DNA of 64,000 nucleotides from assembly GCA_963725505.1 (NCBI GenBank), contig CAVRYN010000003.1, positions 186,001-250,000 on the forward strand, given 5' to 3'. Within the stretch, counting starts at the first letter, position 1. Every line of letters begins with the position of its first letter. The notes beneath the pieces were generated by a model, which did no database searches, was not told where the DNA came from, and saw only the letters and a program-made list of their open reading frames with translations. Below are positions 41,171 to 49,849 of this stretch, one piece after another. Position numbers and translations under genes: made by a program. Source of the DNA: Udaeobacter sp963725505. GTDB taxonomy: Bacteria; Verrucomicrobiota; Verrucomicrobiia; Chthoniobacterales; UBA10450.

Positions 41171-41709
41171 TCGAGTCGCCCCCTTTCGGGACCGTATGAA
41201 TAAGCCGTCATCCGTCCCATCCATTGCAGAAGCCAGAACAGGATCGGCGCCACTGCCATGGCGATGAGACCGGGTCCCCCGATTTGCCACCAAATCTCAC
41301 GGGTAAAAACAAAGGAGCCGCGGCGGAATGTGATCATCAGGTATTGCGCCAAAACTATCAGTGAAGTGAAAATGCCGCTCAGGATGCAATGCACTTCCCA
41401 CCGGCCGCGAGCAAACAGCGGTCTCAGGCCGTGCATTATTCCTGCCAGCACACCGTAAAGCAGTATCGACGATCCGATTGAGATTTCAACCTTCCCACCG
41501 ATCACTTGCACGGTAAGCGCATCCAGCAAAAGCCCTGCATACAATGCAAGCGCGAGCATGAGGGGGAACGGCAAGGCCATTGCTCCATAGAAAACAATAA
41601 CCGGCACGATATAAACGTGGGCGTTGTAGAGCCACGGCAGCGCCGGAATGAAGAGCTCGGCAATCTGCGCCGCCAGCACCAAGACCAACAGAAGGAAAAA
41701 GAATATCAT
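41167..41709 (-). CDS. mreD: Rod shape-determining protein MreD
   Basis: The 180 residues consist of about five hydrophobic segments (FFFLLLVLVLAAQIAELF, PLMLALALYAGLLLDALTVQ) in MreD order, followed by a short basic C-terminus. Identification rests on position between mreC and mrdA and on membrane layout, since MreD sequence is weakly conserved. It overlaps both neighbours by four bases, so mreC-mreD-mrdA are translationally coupled. Confidence 0.88.
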   Translation of the reverse strand: MIFFFLLLVLVLAAQIAELFIPALPWLYNAHVYIVPVIVFYGAMALPFPLMLALALYAGLLLDALTVQVIGGKVEISIGSSILLYGVLAGIMHGLRPLFARGRWEVHCILSGIFTSLIVLAQYLMITFRRGSFVFTREIWWQIGGPGLIAMAVAPILFWLLQWMGRMTAYSYGPERGRLE

Positions 41710-42509
41710 CGTCGGCCTGTGACTACGAACACATCCTCCAAATGCGAGAGATCGACCGCCGGGGTCAGTTGTGCCTGTCCATCCAACTCCCGAACACGAA
41801 AACTTTTCACAACGCCGATCAGCAAACCGGACGGGAAAACGCCGCCTACTCCTGACGTATAAACTTTTTGGCCGGGCTTCAGGTCCGCCTGTTTCGTTAA
41901 GAAATTCAGGTCCAAAAGCGGGCTCAGTCCCGTCGTCACTCGCTCGCCAGAGACGATCCCCTGCTCGCGGCTTCCTTCCACTGAGGCCGCGACCCGGCAG
42001 TTTTCATCGGAGACCAATAAAACAATCGAGATGCTGTCGCTTACAGTGGTTATTTTCCCCACCAGACCTTCGGCCGTTACCACAGGCATGTCGATTTCGA
42101 TTCCACCCCTCTTGCCGCGGTTAATCGTGACCGTTCGCCACCAAGTGGAAGAATCGCGCGCGACAATTTCTGCCGCGATCAACTTGAAGACCGAGCGCTC
42201 TCGATAATTGAGGGCGTGACGTAGACGATTCACTTCATGCTCGACATCGCGCAAGCCGTTATTGGTCGCGCGCAGTTCCCGATTTTGCACCTCAAGTGTA
42301 GCATTCTCGTGCTCCAGTTGATCGAGCGACTTCAACCCGGTGCGCACGGATGTGATCTGTTTTTTCAGCCCTGAGCCGCTAGTCAAGAATGGCGCCAGCA
42401 ATTGATACACGCCAGACTTAAACTTCTCCGTGGTGCTCGCGCCGAAGCTGAGAAAATATCCCAGAATAGCGCCAAAAATCAGCAACGCGATGATGTTTGT
42501 GCGACTCAT
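41706..42509 (-). CDS. mreC: Rod shape-determining protein MreC
   Basis: The 267 residues have an N-terminal membrane segment (IALLIFGAILGYFLSFG), a coiled coil (about 60-100, LEHENATLEVQNRELRATNN) and the periplasmic beta-domain (IVARDSSTWWRTVTINRG, GIVSGERVTTGLSPLLDL). MreC links cytoplasmic MreB to the periplasmic elongation enzymes. The gap to mreB (96 bases) holds a short repeat of CCGGAGACCGG type at 42518-42548. Confidence 0.92.
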   Translation of the reverse strand: MSRTNIIALLIFGAILGYFLSFGASTTEKFKSGVYQLLAPFLTSGSGLKKQITSVRTGLKSLDQLEHENATLEVQNRELRATNNGLRDVEHEVNRLRHALNYRERSVFKLIAAEIVARDSSTWWRTVTINRGKRGGIEIDMPVVTAEGLVGKITTVSDSISIVLLVSDENCRVAASVEGSREQGIVSGERVTTGLSPLLDLNFLTKQADLKPGQKVYTSGVGGVFPSGLLIGVVKSFRVRELDGQAQLTPAVDLSHLEDVFVVTGRR

Positions 42510-42605
42510 CTCGATTTCGGAGACCGGAGACCGGATAGCGGATAGAATAGAGCCACCCGCGAATCAAAAGCCTTTTCGGTTTCCGCTTTCCGCTCTTCGG
42601 TCTTG

Positions 42606-43643
42606 TCAGCGCCACTGGCGATCCGCTGAGGCCACCTGACGCAAAAACTTGAGTTCATTGAGGCATTTGCCGGTCCCTTCTGCCACCGCGCTGAGTGGAT
42701 CTTCGGCTACATGGACGGGCAAACCTGTTTCCTCACTCAAAAGTTTGTCAAACCCTCGCAGTAACGCGCCTCCGCCTGCGAGAACCAATCCCCGATCCAC
42801 AAGATCTGCAGAAAGCTCGGGCGGACAGCGCTCCAGAGTAATCCGGACGGAATCGACAATCGTCGAAATCGGTTCAAGCAACGCTTCGCGCACTTCCTGA
42901 GAAGTAATCATAAGGGTTTTAGGCAAACCAGCGACCAGATCGCGGCCCTTCACTTCCACGCTGGTTTCCTTTTCGCTCGGATACGCCGAGCCGATCTTGA
43001 TCTTGATTTCCTCGGCCGTGCGTTCGCCGACCATTAAATTGTAAGCGCGCTTCATGTACTGTACGATGGCTTCGTCCAACTCGTCACCGGCTACACGCAC
43101 GCTGCGACTAAATACAATTCCGGAGAGCGAAATAAGAGCGACTTCGGTCGTGCCTCCGCCGATATCGATGATCATGTTGCCGGCAGGATCCTGCACCGGA
43201 AGTCCCACGCCGATCGCCGCTGCCATCGGTTCTTCGATCAAATAAACTTCCCGCGCGCCGGCATGGGTCGCCGATTCGCGCACTGCGCGCTTTTCCACTT
43301 CGGTGATTCCGGAAGGGACCGCGATAACTACGCGCGGCCTCGCGCGCACGCGGCGATTATGCACTTTGCTGATGAAATGCCGCAACATCGCCTCGGTAAC
43401 TTCGAAGTCGGCAATGACACCATCTTTGAGCGGACGCACCGCGACAATATTCGCTGGCGTGCGACCGAGCATGCGCTTGGCTTCGTCGCCTACCGCCAGC
43501 ACTCTGTTGGTGCCGGCCTGCACCGCCACCACCGACGGCTCGCGCAAAACGATCCCCTGATCTTTTACGTAAACAAGAGTGTTCGCCGTGCCGAGATCGA
43601 TCCCGATGTCGCTGGATAACCAGCCGAAAAGTCCGTTGAACAT
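42606..43643 (-). CDS. mreB: Rod shape-determining actin homologue MreB
   Basis: The 345 residues are clear MreB: phosphate-1 motif DIGIDLGTANTLVYV, the connecting VPSGITEVEKRAV segment, phosphate-2 MIIDIGGGTTEVALIS, the ERTAEEIKIKIGSA segment and adenosine motif GLVLAGGGALLRG. It forms membrane-associated filaments that direct lateral wall synthesis. It is the first gene of the mreBCD-mrdA-rng unit. The 232-base upstream gap holds the likely promoter and a short-period repeat. Confidence 0.96.
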   Translation of the reverse strand: MFNGLFGWLSSDIGIDLGTANTLVYVKDQGIVLREPSVVAVQAGTNRVLAVGDEAKRMLGRTPANIVAVRPLKDGVIADFEVTEAMLRHFISKVHNRRVRARPRVVIAVPSGITEVEKRAVRESATHAGAREVYLIEEPMAAAIGVGLPVQDPAGNMIIDIGGGTTEVALISLSGIVFSRSVRVAGDELDEAIVQYMKRAYNLMVGERTAEEIKIKIGSAYPSEKETSVEVKGRDLVAGLPKTLMITSQEVREALLEPISTIVDSVRITLERCPPELSADLVDRGLVLAGGGALLRGFDKLLSEETGLPVHVAEDPLSAVAEGTGKCLNELKFLRQVASADRQWR

Positions 43644-43794
43644 GAATTATTTATTACCAGCACTTTCCAGTCCGAAGGAAGCGCGTTCACCCGTTTGAGC
43701 GGATCCTTTCGCAGGACCCTTTCCCGCGGCGCGATTCGGCCAGCCTGAAACGCCGTAACATGAAACAGTGCGGAGCGCCGTCAAGGGCATTCTG

Positions 43795-43878
43795 CTGGAG
43801 TGATGGAGTGTTCGAGTGCGGGAGTATTGCCGAGAGGCTTGCCATCACTCCATTACTCCATTACTCCATCACTCCATG
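43795..43878. repeat. ACTCCATT/GGAGTGATGGAGTG inverted short-period repeat
   Basis: Left part CTGGAGTGATGGAGTG; right part CATCACTCCATTACTCCATT followed by ACTCCATCACTCCATGG. The array ends exactly on the rpe ATG, so the repeat forms the rpe leader and supplies part of its start context. The frame upstream of rpe (from 43816) is therefore spurious. Confidence 0.85.
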
Positions 43879-44550
43879 GAAAGAGTGATCGTGGCCCCGT
43901 CCATTCTTGCCGCCGATTTCTCGCGACTCGCTGACGAAATCAATCGCGTCGAAGCGGCAGGCGCGGATTGGATTCACTGCGACATTATGGATGGACATTT
44001 CGTCGATAACATTTCGTTTGGGCCGGAGATTGTCAGGATTGTACGCGGCCTAACGAGTCTTCCGCTCGATGTCCATCTCATGATCGAGCATGCCGATCAT
44101 TACGTGCCGCGATTTGTCAAAGCCGGCGCAAACTCGATCACCGTTCATGTAGAGCCGGAAGCGAAACACGATGTCGAAAAAACGTTGCAGCAGATTCGAG
44201 ACACCGGTTGCCGCGCCGGGCTTACTTTGAATCCTGAAACACCATTCGATTTAATCGAACCATTCCTCCATAAAATCGACCTATTCCTGATCATGACGGT
44301 GCACCCCGGTTTCGGCGGCCAATCATTTCGAGCTGATCAAATGCACAAAGTTAAGCGCGCCAGATCGCTGAATCCCAACCTCGACCTTGAAGTGGATGGC
44401 GGCATCAACGCGGACACGGCCAAGCTCTCAATCGAAAACGGCGCAAACGTCCTTGTCGCCGGCACCTCAATTTTTCACTCGAAAGATTATGCCAAAGCCA
44501 TTCGCGAGTTGCGAGGCGATTTCGGAAAACCGCAAAGACGTAAGAGGTAA
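43876..44550 (+). CDS. rpe: Ribulose-phosphate 3-epimerase
   Basis: Pentose-phosphate enzyme interconverting ribulose-5-P and xylulose-5-P. TIM-barrel motifs: APSILAADFSRLADEI, WIHCDIMDGHFVDNISFGP (catalytic Asp and metal His), LDVHLMIEH, MTVHPGFGGQSF and EVDGGINADTAKL (second catalytic Asp). The 224 residues are typical. ATG 43876 gives the family start MERVIVAPSI and lies at the end of a short-period repeat, leaving no Shine-Dalgarno in view. Confidence 0.95.
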   Translation: MERVIVAPSILAADFSRLADEINRVEAAGADWIHCDIMDGHFVDNISFGPEIVRIVRGLTSLPLDVHLMIEHADHYVPRFVKAGANSITVHVEPEAKHDVEKTLQQIRDTGCRAGLTLNPETPFDLIEPFLHKIDLFLIMTVHPGFGGQSFRADQMHKVKRARSLNPNLDLEVDGGINADTAKLSIENGANVLVAGTSIFHSKDYAKAIRELRGDFGKPQRRKR

Positions 44551-44674
44551 CCGCCAAGGCTTTTGTCCACAGGGCGCGTCATTCCGTGCGCGCCGCCTCC
44601 GCAAACTCAAAAACGGCCAGCAGAGGACTGCCCGCCCTACCGATGCGGACTTTGCGCGCTTGCGCTCGCCGTAT

Positions 44675-46417
44675 CTATAGCGCACCCACGACCGGCTCGG
44701 CTTCTGCGGTAGTTTCAGCCATCACTTCGTCAGTTTGCGTGACGCGCACAACTTCTTCGATGGTTGTTCTGCCCTGGGCGACGCGTCGCCAGCCGTCGTG
44801 CCGTAAAGTCTCCATGCCTTCGGCGAGGGCGCATTGCTTGAGCTCGCCGCCGTCGCGTTTTCGCATGATCAGCTTTCTCAGCGGCTCGGTGATGAGGCAA
44901 ATTTCATAAATCGCCACGCGACCCTGATAGCCGGTCTGGCGGCATTGCTCACAGCCGGCACCGCGCCGGAAGCTGGTACCGAGCTCCTTCACCGGAAAAC
45001 CGATCTCGGCAAGATAGTCGTGCGGATAATCGACCATTTCGATACAGTCGGGACAAATGGTGCGTACCAGCCGTTGTGCGATGAATGCCTTCACGACCGA
45101 CGCCAGCAGGAACGGTTCCACGTCCATGTCCAGCAAGCGCGTGATGCCGCCTACAGCGTCGTTGGTGTGCAGCGTGCTGAAAACAAGGTGACCAGTCATG
45201 GCCGCGCGAATCGCGATGTCCGCGGTTTCGACATCACGAATTTCCCCGACCATCACGACGTTGGGGTCCTGTCGCAAAATATGACGAAGACCTTTTGCGA
45301 AGGTCAGATCGATCTCCGGTTTCACCTCGATCTGCGAAACACCAGGAATTCGATATTCGACCGGTTCTTCGATGGTAATGATGCGGCGCTCCACAGAATT
45401 AATGCTGGAGAGAAAACAATAAAGGGAAGTCGATTTGCCGCAGCCGGTCGGGCCGGTGAGAAGAATGATCCCGTTCGGTTGCGTCAGGAGATGGCGAATG
45501 ATCTTTTCCTGCTTCTCGCTCAAATCGAGGCGCCCAAAATTGAATTCCTGCTGGCCCCGACTGAGCAATCGCAGACTGATCGATTCGCCGTTGACTGTTG
45601 GAATTGTCGAGACGCGTACGTCGATCTCCTGATGGTTGGCGAGCAAATTCATTCGCCCATCCTGAGGCAACCGGCGTTCGGCGATGTCCATGTGCGACAT
45701 CACTTTCAAGCGCGAGATGATGGCCGCTTGCAAGACGCGCAATTGCGGCGGCACAGCGACCTCGTGCAAAATTCCATCGATTCGATACCGAATTCGCAAA
45801 TCGTTTTCCAGCGGCTCGACGTGAATGTCGGTCGCACGCTCGAAAATCGCCTCGCGAATGATCTGGTTTACGAATTTCACCACCGACGCCTCGGGATCGT
45901 CGGCGTTCAACTCGATGGCAGTCTCGGTGTCCTGCAACACGTCGAAGGAACGATTCGTCTTCAGGATCTCATCGAAAGTTTCCGCCCCGACGCCGTAGAG
46001 CGTTTTTATCGCACGCAAAAGCTGCGCTCGCGGCACCAGCACCCATTCGACCGGCTTTTTTAAAAGCTGCGCTGCGAGCTGGCGGCCAATGGAATTGAAA
46101 AGATCATAAGTCGCCAGGACGACCGAATTTTCCTTCACCTCGATGGGCAGAATTTGATGCTGAAAGACAAAACGACTCGGCAGGATCGATAACGTCTCGC
46201 GATCGATCTTTTTCGCATCCATGGAGACAACCGGCACCCGGAAGAAATTCCCGATCGCGCCGAGAAAGCGTTGTTCGTCCACCTTGCCGGAATCGAGCAC
46301 CTGGCCCACCCAGGAACCGCCGTTCAGGTTTGTGGCCAACTGGGCCGCTTCTTCGTTCGAAGACACGCCGCTTTCCAGCAGCAGATTAATCAAAGATTGG
46401 CTGGGAGCTGAGGTCAT
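44675..46417 (-). CDS. gspE: Type II secretion/type IV pilus assembly ATPase (GspE/PilB)
   Basis: The 580 residues have the N-terminal MshEN-type domain (GQVLDSGKVDEQRFLGAIGN), then the secretion ATPase: RATDIHVEPLENDLRIRYRI, Walker A LTGPTGCGKSTSLY, Asp box ITIEEPVEY, Walker B RQDPNVVMVGEIRD, His box STLHTNDAVGGITRL and a zinc tetracysteine (CPDC, CEQC). It powers pseudopilus or pilus assembly at the inner membrane. It lies 10 bases after the peptidoglycan-binding gene and downstream of gspD, suggesting one operon. Confidence 0.92.
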   Translation of the reverse strand: MTSAPSQSLINLLLESGVSSNEEAAQLATNLNGGSWVGQVLDSGKVDEQRFLGAIGNFFRVPVVSMDAKKIDRETLSILPSRFVFQHQILPIEVKENSVVLATYDLFNSIGRQLAAQLLKKPVEWVLVPRAQLLRAIKTLYGVGAETFDEILKTNRSFDVLQDTETAIELNADDPEASVVKFVNQIIREAIFERATDIHVEPLENDLRIRYRIDGILHEVAVPPQLRVLQAAIISRLKVMSHMDIAERRLPQDGRMNLLANHQEIDVRVSTIPTVNGESISLRLLSRGQQEFNFGRLDLSEKQEKIIRHLLTQPNGIILLTGPTGCGKSTSLYCFLSSINSVERRIITIEEPVEYRIPGVSQIEVKPEIDLTFAKGLRHILRQDPNVVMVGEIRDVETADIAIRAAMTGHLVFSTLHTNDAVGGITRLLDMDVEPFLLASVVKAFIAQRLVRTICPDCIEMVDYPHDYLAEIGFPVKELGTSFRRGAGCEQCRQTGYQGRVAIYEICLITEPLRKLIMRKRDGGELKQCALAEGMETLRHDGWRRVAQGRTTIEEVVRVTQTDEVMAETTAEAEPVVGAL

Positions 46418-46427
46418 TCAGAAAAAC

Positions 46428-46838
46428 TCACGGCATGTGTAATGCGCGCCGCACCGGATCGGTAAGCGTGCCGGTGACGCGCATGGAATAGTTCTTTTGC
46501 AGCCGCGCGATGGCGTCCGCTACCGCTGGGGTGAACACGCCGTCAACGGGGCCACAATAGTAACCCAGCCGGTGCAACGCTCTTTGCATCGAGCCGACAT
46601 AACCCGGATCCAAAATGAGTTGTTCGGGGGCCATGAAGTAATAACACCAACGCCAGTGATATCTCGGCGCGAAATCTGTAGCGTTGACGTGACGACCCTG
46701 ATGGACAAGCCCATATTCGTCGCGTTGAGCCAATGGATCGGTTGACCGAAAAATGTCGTAATCGAAGACGTCAAACTCATCGGCGTGCACGATGGCTGCG
46801 CCTAACCCAACAATCAAAGCCAGTGCTATTCGTTTCAT
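46428..46838 (-). CDS. Secreted peptidoglycan-binding-domain protein
   Basis: The 136 residues have a signal peptide (MKRIALALIVGLGAAIVHAD) and a C-terminal PG_binding_1 fold (VGSMQRALHRLGYYCGPVDG, then AVADAIARLQKNYSMRVTG). The middle is Trp/Tyr-rich. ATG at 46838 is chosen since the frame upstream to 47030 overlaps gspD. Sitting between the secretin and the ATPase, it may help the secretion machine cross or anchor to peptidoglycan; that is inference from position. Confidence 0.75.
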   Translation of the reverse strand: MKRIALALIVGLGAAIVHADEFDVFDYDIFRSTDPLAQRDEYGLVHQGRHVNATDFAPRYHWRWCYYFMAPEQLILDPGYVGSMQRALHRLGYYCGPVDGVFTPAVADAIARLQKNYSMRVTGTLTDPVRRALHMP

Positions 46839-46852
46839 ACTAGGAGGATTTG

Positions 46853-49297
46853 CTACATATCTTTGGACGCGGGAATATCCGGTGGCGGCAAATTTATCTG
46901 TTTGCCCTGTTCTACTTTGGGGCAGTCCGGGCACTCGGCCTGATCCAAGTCCGGACCAAAATGTGTCGTGTTCTCCCATTTCTGGCGCAGCCGATAAGAA
47001 TCCAGCTTGGTCAGGGTCACCTGCGGGCACATAAGAATGATTAGCTCCTGCCGCTGCTTGCCAGTTGCCGTGCCACGGAACGCTGCTCCGATTAGGGGAA
47101 TGCGTGACAGATAAGGAATGCCCTGGTAACTCTTCTGCTTCTGCTCTTGGATCAATCCGCCCAGGATAATGGTCGATCCGTTCGGGGCAGAAACGGTGGT
47201 ACGGATATACTTTGTGTCGATTGTTGGGACCGAATTGCCACTGATGTTTACGTTTCCGTTCGGGACAAGGCTGTCGAGCTTTTGCAAAATATCCAGCGAC
47301 ACTTCTTTCTCGGAATTAATGAGCGGTACGACCTCAAGCTGAAGCACGACTTTCTTGTACTCGATGCTCGCCTGCACAGCGGCCGTTCCGACGACATTGG
47401 TTCCAACATTCGTAAGAGTGTTTACCGGAACTGGAACCTCCTGTCCGGAAGCGATGATCGCTTTCTTGTTGTTGCTGGTGAAAACCGTCGGTCGCGACAT
47501 GACTTTAAACCGACCGGTGGACTCAAGCAGATGCACAAGAGCCGCCAGATAATTTCCAGCCGCAACATAAATGTTAGTGCCATTGGTTACGTTCTGAACA
47601 ATCTGGCTGAAATTGATCAGATTCGAGGGATCGATTATTCCACCTCCAGTGATCGGTCCGGGTGAAATGGAAGGAGCGACACTCGGGAGCGGAATTAACG
47701 GGTTGTTGTTCCCAAATATGGTGTTGTTGCGGGAGATGCCCACGAGTTTGTTTTGGTACTTGGCGAACCAATCGACACCGAATTCCTCGGTGTTGCTCAG
47801 TGACAACTGACCGATAACCGTGCTCAGCGCCACTTGCGGCGCTTTGACGTCCATTTCGTCCAGGATCTTTTCCACCTTCACGACGACCTCGCGATTGCCA
47901 AGAACGATAATCGAGTTCGCACGCTGATCGGCGATAAGCTTTGAGTTTCCGATTGTGACCGCTTTAGGCGTAGTGTCCACCGGCTGCGTGGAAAGTTCTT
48001 CTGAAATGTTGACTGAGCTGCCACCGGAAGTGCTCCCCAGTCCACCGGGGTATTGACTGGTATCTGTGGAACCCGTGGAACCCGTCCTACGCTGTTGGGG
48101 TTGCTGCCCGGGTGCCGTTAGACCGCCGCCCGCAGGCCCGCCACCTGCTGCTCCGGCGCCCGCTTCTGCCCCCGGTTCAGTCAATGCTTGCACCAGCACT
48201 GGCAGAACGTCACCGGCCGAAACGTATTTCAAATACCGTGTGACCGGTTTCGCAAACTCAACGTTCGCATCAAATTCGTGGATCAATTGACGGATGAAAG
48301 GCATGTTGATCGGCCGCGTCACAATATGAATGCGGTTGGTGCGCACGTCGGGAGTAATCTTAATTTTACCCACGATCACCGCTTCTTCGGACAGGATGCC
48401 GCCGCTCGCCTCGGCGGACACCGGCTGCTGCACTACCCCGGGCATCTTCACCGCGCGAACACCCGGCTGACCCGGTACGGTTTCACTGCCCTTTTCAAAA
48501 ATTTCCTTGAGCATGTCCACTACTTTGCTGGCATCGGCGCGCTCGAGCTTGATGAACTCACTCACCACTTCGGCTGGCGCCACGTCCACTTGGTCAATCA
48601 CACCGGCAAGCTGCCGAATAATGTCGGCGTTCTGGGTCACCAGCAGGCTGGACGATTTCGGCAAGGCCAGAATGTTGATCGTGCCCGAGCTCCCCTGGAA
48701 ATATGCCATCAACACCTGTTGAAGCTCCTGCGGATCGGCGTACTGCAGCTTGAACAGAAAGCTGACCACGGGGTTACCCGCCGGAATGTCCGCCAGATCC
48801 GAAATGATCGGCACCGGCGCCTTCCGCGGATTCTGGCCGGCCCCCACGATGTCGAGTAGGTCGCGGCCAGCCGGAACAAGCGAAATCCCGTTGAGCGCCA
48901 TGCTCATCTCGATGATCTTGATTGCCTCATCGCGCGAAACCTCTTTGGCGATGAAAATGTTCACCTTGCCCTGCACAAAATTATCCATCACCAGTTTCTT
49001 GCCGGTGAGCTGCTCGTAAAGATGCAAGACATCGACCACATCGCTGTTCGGAAACTGGAGCCGAACCATCGCTGGGTTGCTTGGAGCAGCTGGCGGATCT
49101 GCCGGTGGCGGATTCGCTACCTTGGCAGCTGGCGCTGGCTTGGCACGCTGCGGTTCGCCCTGAGCTAAAACCGCGCTCGCGCTGGCAAGCGCGAGCATCG
49201 CGATGCAGAAAAGCCGGTGCACAGTGCTATCTGGGTGGATCGGCGAGCGTAATAGATGTGTGAGACCCGTCAACGTATTTCCCTCGGTTGAGACCAT
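46853..49297 (-). CDS. gspD: Type II secretion system secretin (GspD)
   Basis: Outer-membrane channel of type II secretion. A signal sequence (LFCIAMLALASASAVLA) is followed by N0 (QFPNSDVVDVLHLYEQLTGK), two N1/KH-like domains (SSSLLVTQNADIIRQLAGVI; TNRIHIVTRPINMPFIRQLI), a Gly/Pro/Gln-rich linker of about 80 residues and the secretin barrel with GSTIILGGLIQEQKQKSYQG, YLSRIPLIGAAFRG. The frame opens at 49297 (GTG or ATG-like MVSTEG); a GTG about 75 bases later (VHRLFCIAM) would fit the signal peptide better. It is followed by the PG-binding gene and gspE. Confidence 0.9.
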   Translation of the reverse strand: MVSTEGNTLTGLTHLLRSPIHPDSTVHRLFCIAMLALASASAVLAQGEPQRAKPAPAAKVANPPPADPPAAPSNPAMVRLQFPNSDVVDVLHLYEQLTGKKLVMDNFVQGKVNIFIAKEVSRDEAIKIIEMSMALNGISLVPAGRDLLDIVGAGQNPRKAPVPIISDLADIPAGNPVVSFLFKLQYADPQELQQVLMAYFQGSSGTINILALPKSSSLLVTQNADIIRQLAGVIDQVDVAPAEVVSEFIKLERADASKVVDMLKEIFEKGSETVPGQPGVRAVKMPGVVQQPVSAEASGGILSEEAVIVGKIKITPDVRTNRIHIVTRPINMPFIRQLIHEFDANVEFAKPVTRYLKYVSAGDVLPVLVQALTEPGAEAGAGAAGGGPAGGGLTAPGQQPQQRRTGSTGSTDTSQYPGGLGSTSGGSSVNISEELSTQPVDTTPKAVTIGNSKLIADQRANSIIVLGNREVVVKVEKILDEMDVKAPQVALSTVIGQLSLSNTEEFGVDWFAKYQNKLVGISRNNTIFGNNNPLIPLPSVAPSISPGPITGGGIIDPSNLINFSQIVQNVTNGTNIYVAAGNYLAALVHLLESTGRFKVMSRPTVFTSNNKKAIIASGQEVPVPVNTLTNVGTNVVGTAAVQASIEYKKVVLQLEVVPLINSEKEVSLDILQKLDSLVPNGNVNISGNSVPTIDTKYIRTTVSAPNGSTIILGGLIQEQKQKSYQGIPYLSRIPLIGAAFRGTATGKQRQELIILMCPQVTLTKLDSYRLRQKWENTTHFGPDLDQAECPDCPKVEQGKQINLPPPDIPASKDM

Positions 49298-49351
49298 CCT
49301 TTAATGCTGGCGTTGGATGATGCAGGGCTGGTAGCTTACCAACGATTACCG

Positions 49352-49837
49352 ATGCTGCAAGCGATTCACCGTTCAAATTCCGGGCGCAGGCGCGCCCTCG
49401 TAATCATTTTTTGTATTTCGACGGCGGCGATCATGTTCGCCGCGCCGACGCAGACCCAAAACGCAACTGCTCAGATCCGCTCCGTCCTTAGCGCGCAACA
49501 GGAAGCATGGAACCGAGGCGATATCGACCGGTTTATGAATGGCTACGCGCGATCACCATCGACCGTCTTCGTTTCGGAGGACACAATTAGACGCGGCTGG
49601 GAAACCGTGCGCGAGCGTTACAGGAAAAAATATTCCGATCGCGCGAAAATGGGCACGCTCGCCTTTTCTGATCTCGAGATTGCGCTGCTTTCACCTGATG
49701 CAGCGGTGGTACTCGGCCGTTGGAGCTTGAAGCGCGCAAACGACCAGCCGCATGGACGCTTCACGTTGATCTTTAAACGTCTGCCAGAAGGCTGGCGTAT
49801 TGTGCACGATCATACATCGGCGGCTCCGCCGAAGTGA
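49352..49837 (+). CDS. SnoaL/DUF4440-like protein with signal peptide
   Basis: About 161 residues: a basic N-terminus, a hydrophobic segment (ALVIIFCISTAAIMFAAPTQ), then the SnoaL/NTF2-like cone (IRSVLSAQQEAWNRGDIDRF, RYRKKYSDRAKMGTLAFSDL, WSLKRANDQPHGRFTLIFKR). This fold is used by many unrelated enzymes and binding proteins, so no reaction is assigned. The ATG at 49352 is preferred to the frame start at 49304. It converges on mpl with a 12-base gap. Confidence 0.75.
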   Translation: MLQAIHRSNSGRRRALVIIFCISTAAIMFAAPTQTQNATAQIRSVLSAQQEAWNRGDIDRFMNGYARSPSTVFVSEDTIRRGWETVRERYRKKYSDRAKMGTLAFSDLEIALLSPDAAVVLGRWSLKRANDQPHGRFTLIFKRLPEGWRIVHDHTSAAPPK

Positions 49838-49849
49838 TTTGTAGGGCAA

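Noticed and set aside
44834..46063. 409-residue open frame antisense to gspE
   Set aside because: It is the complement of a clearly coding gene with all ATPase motifs; it has no recognisable domains and His/Arg-rich shadow composition.
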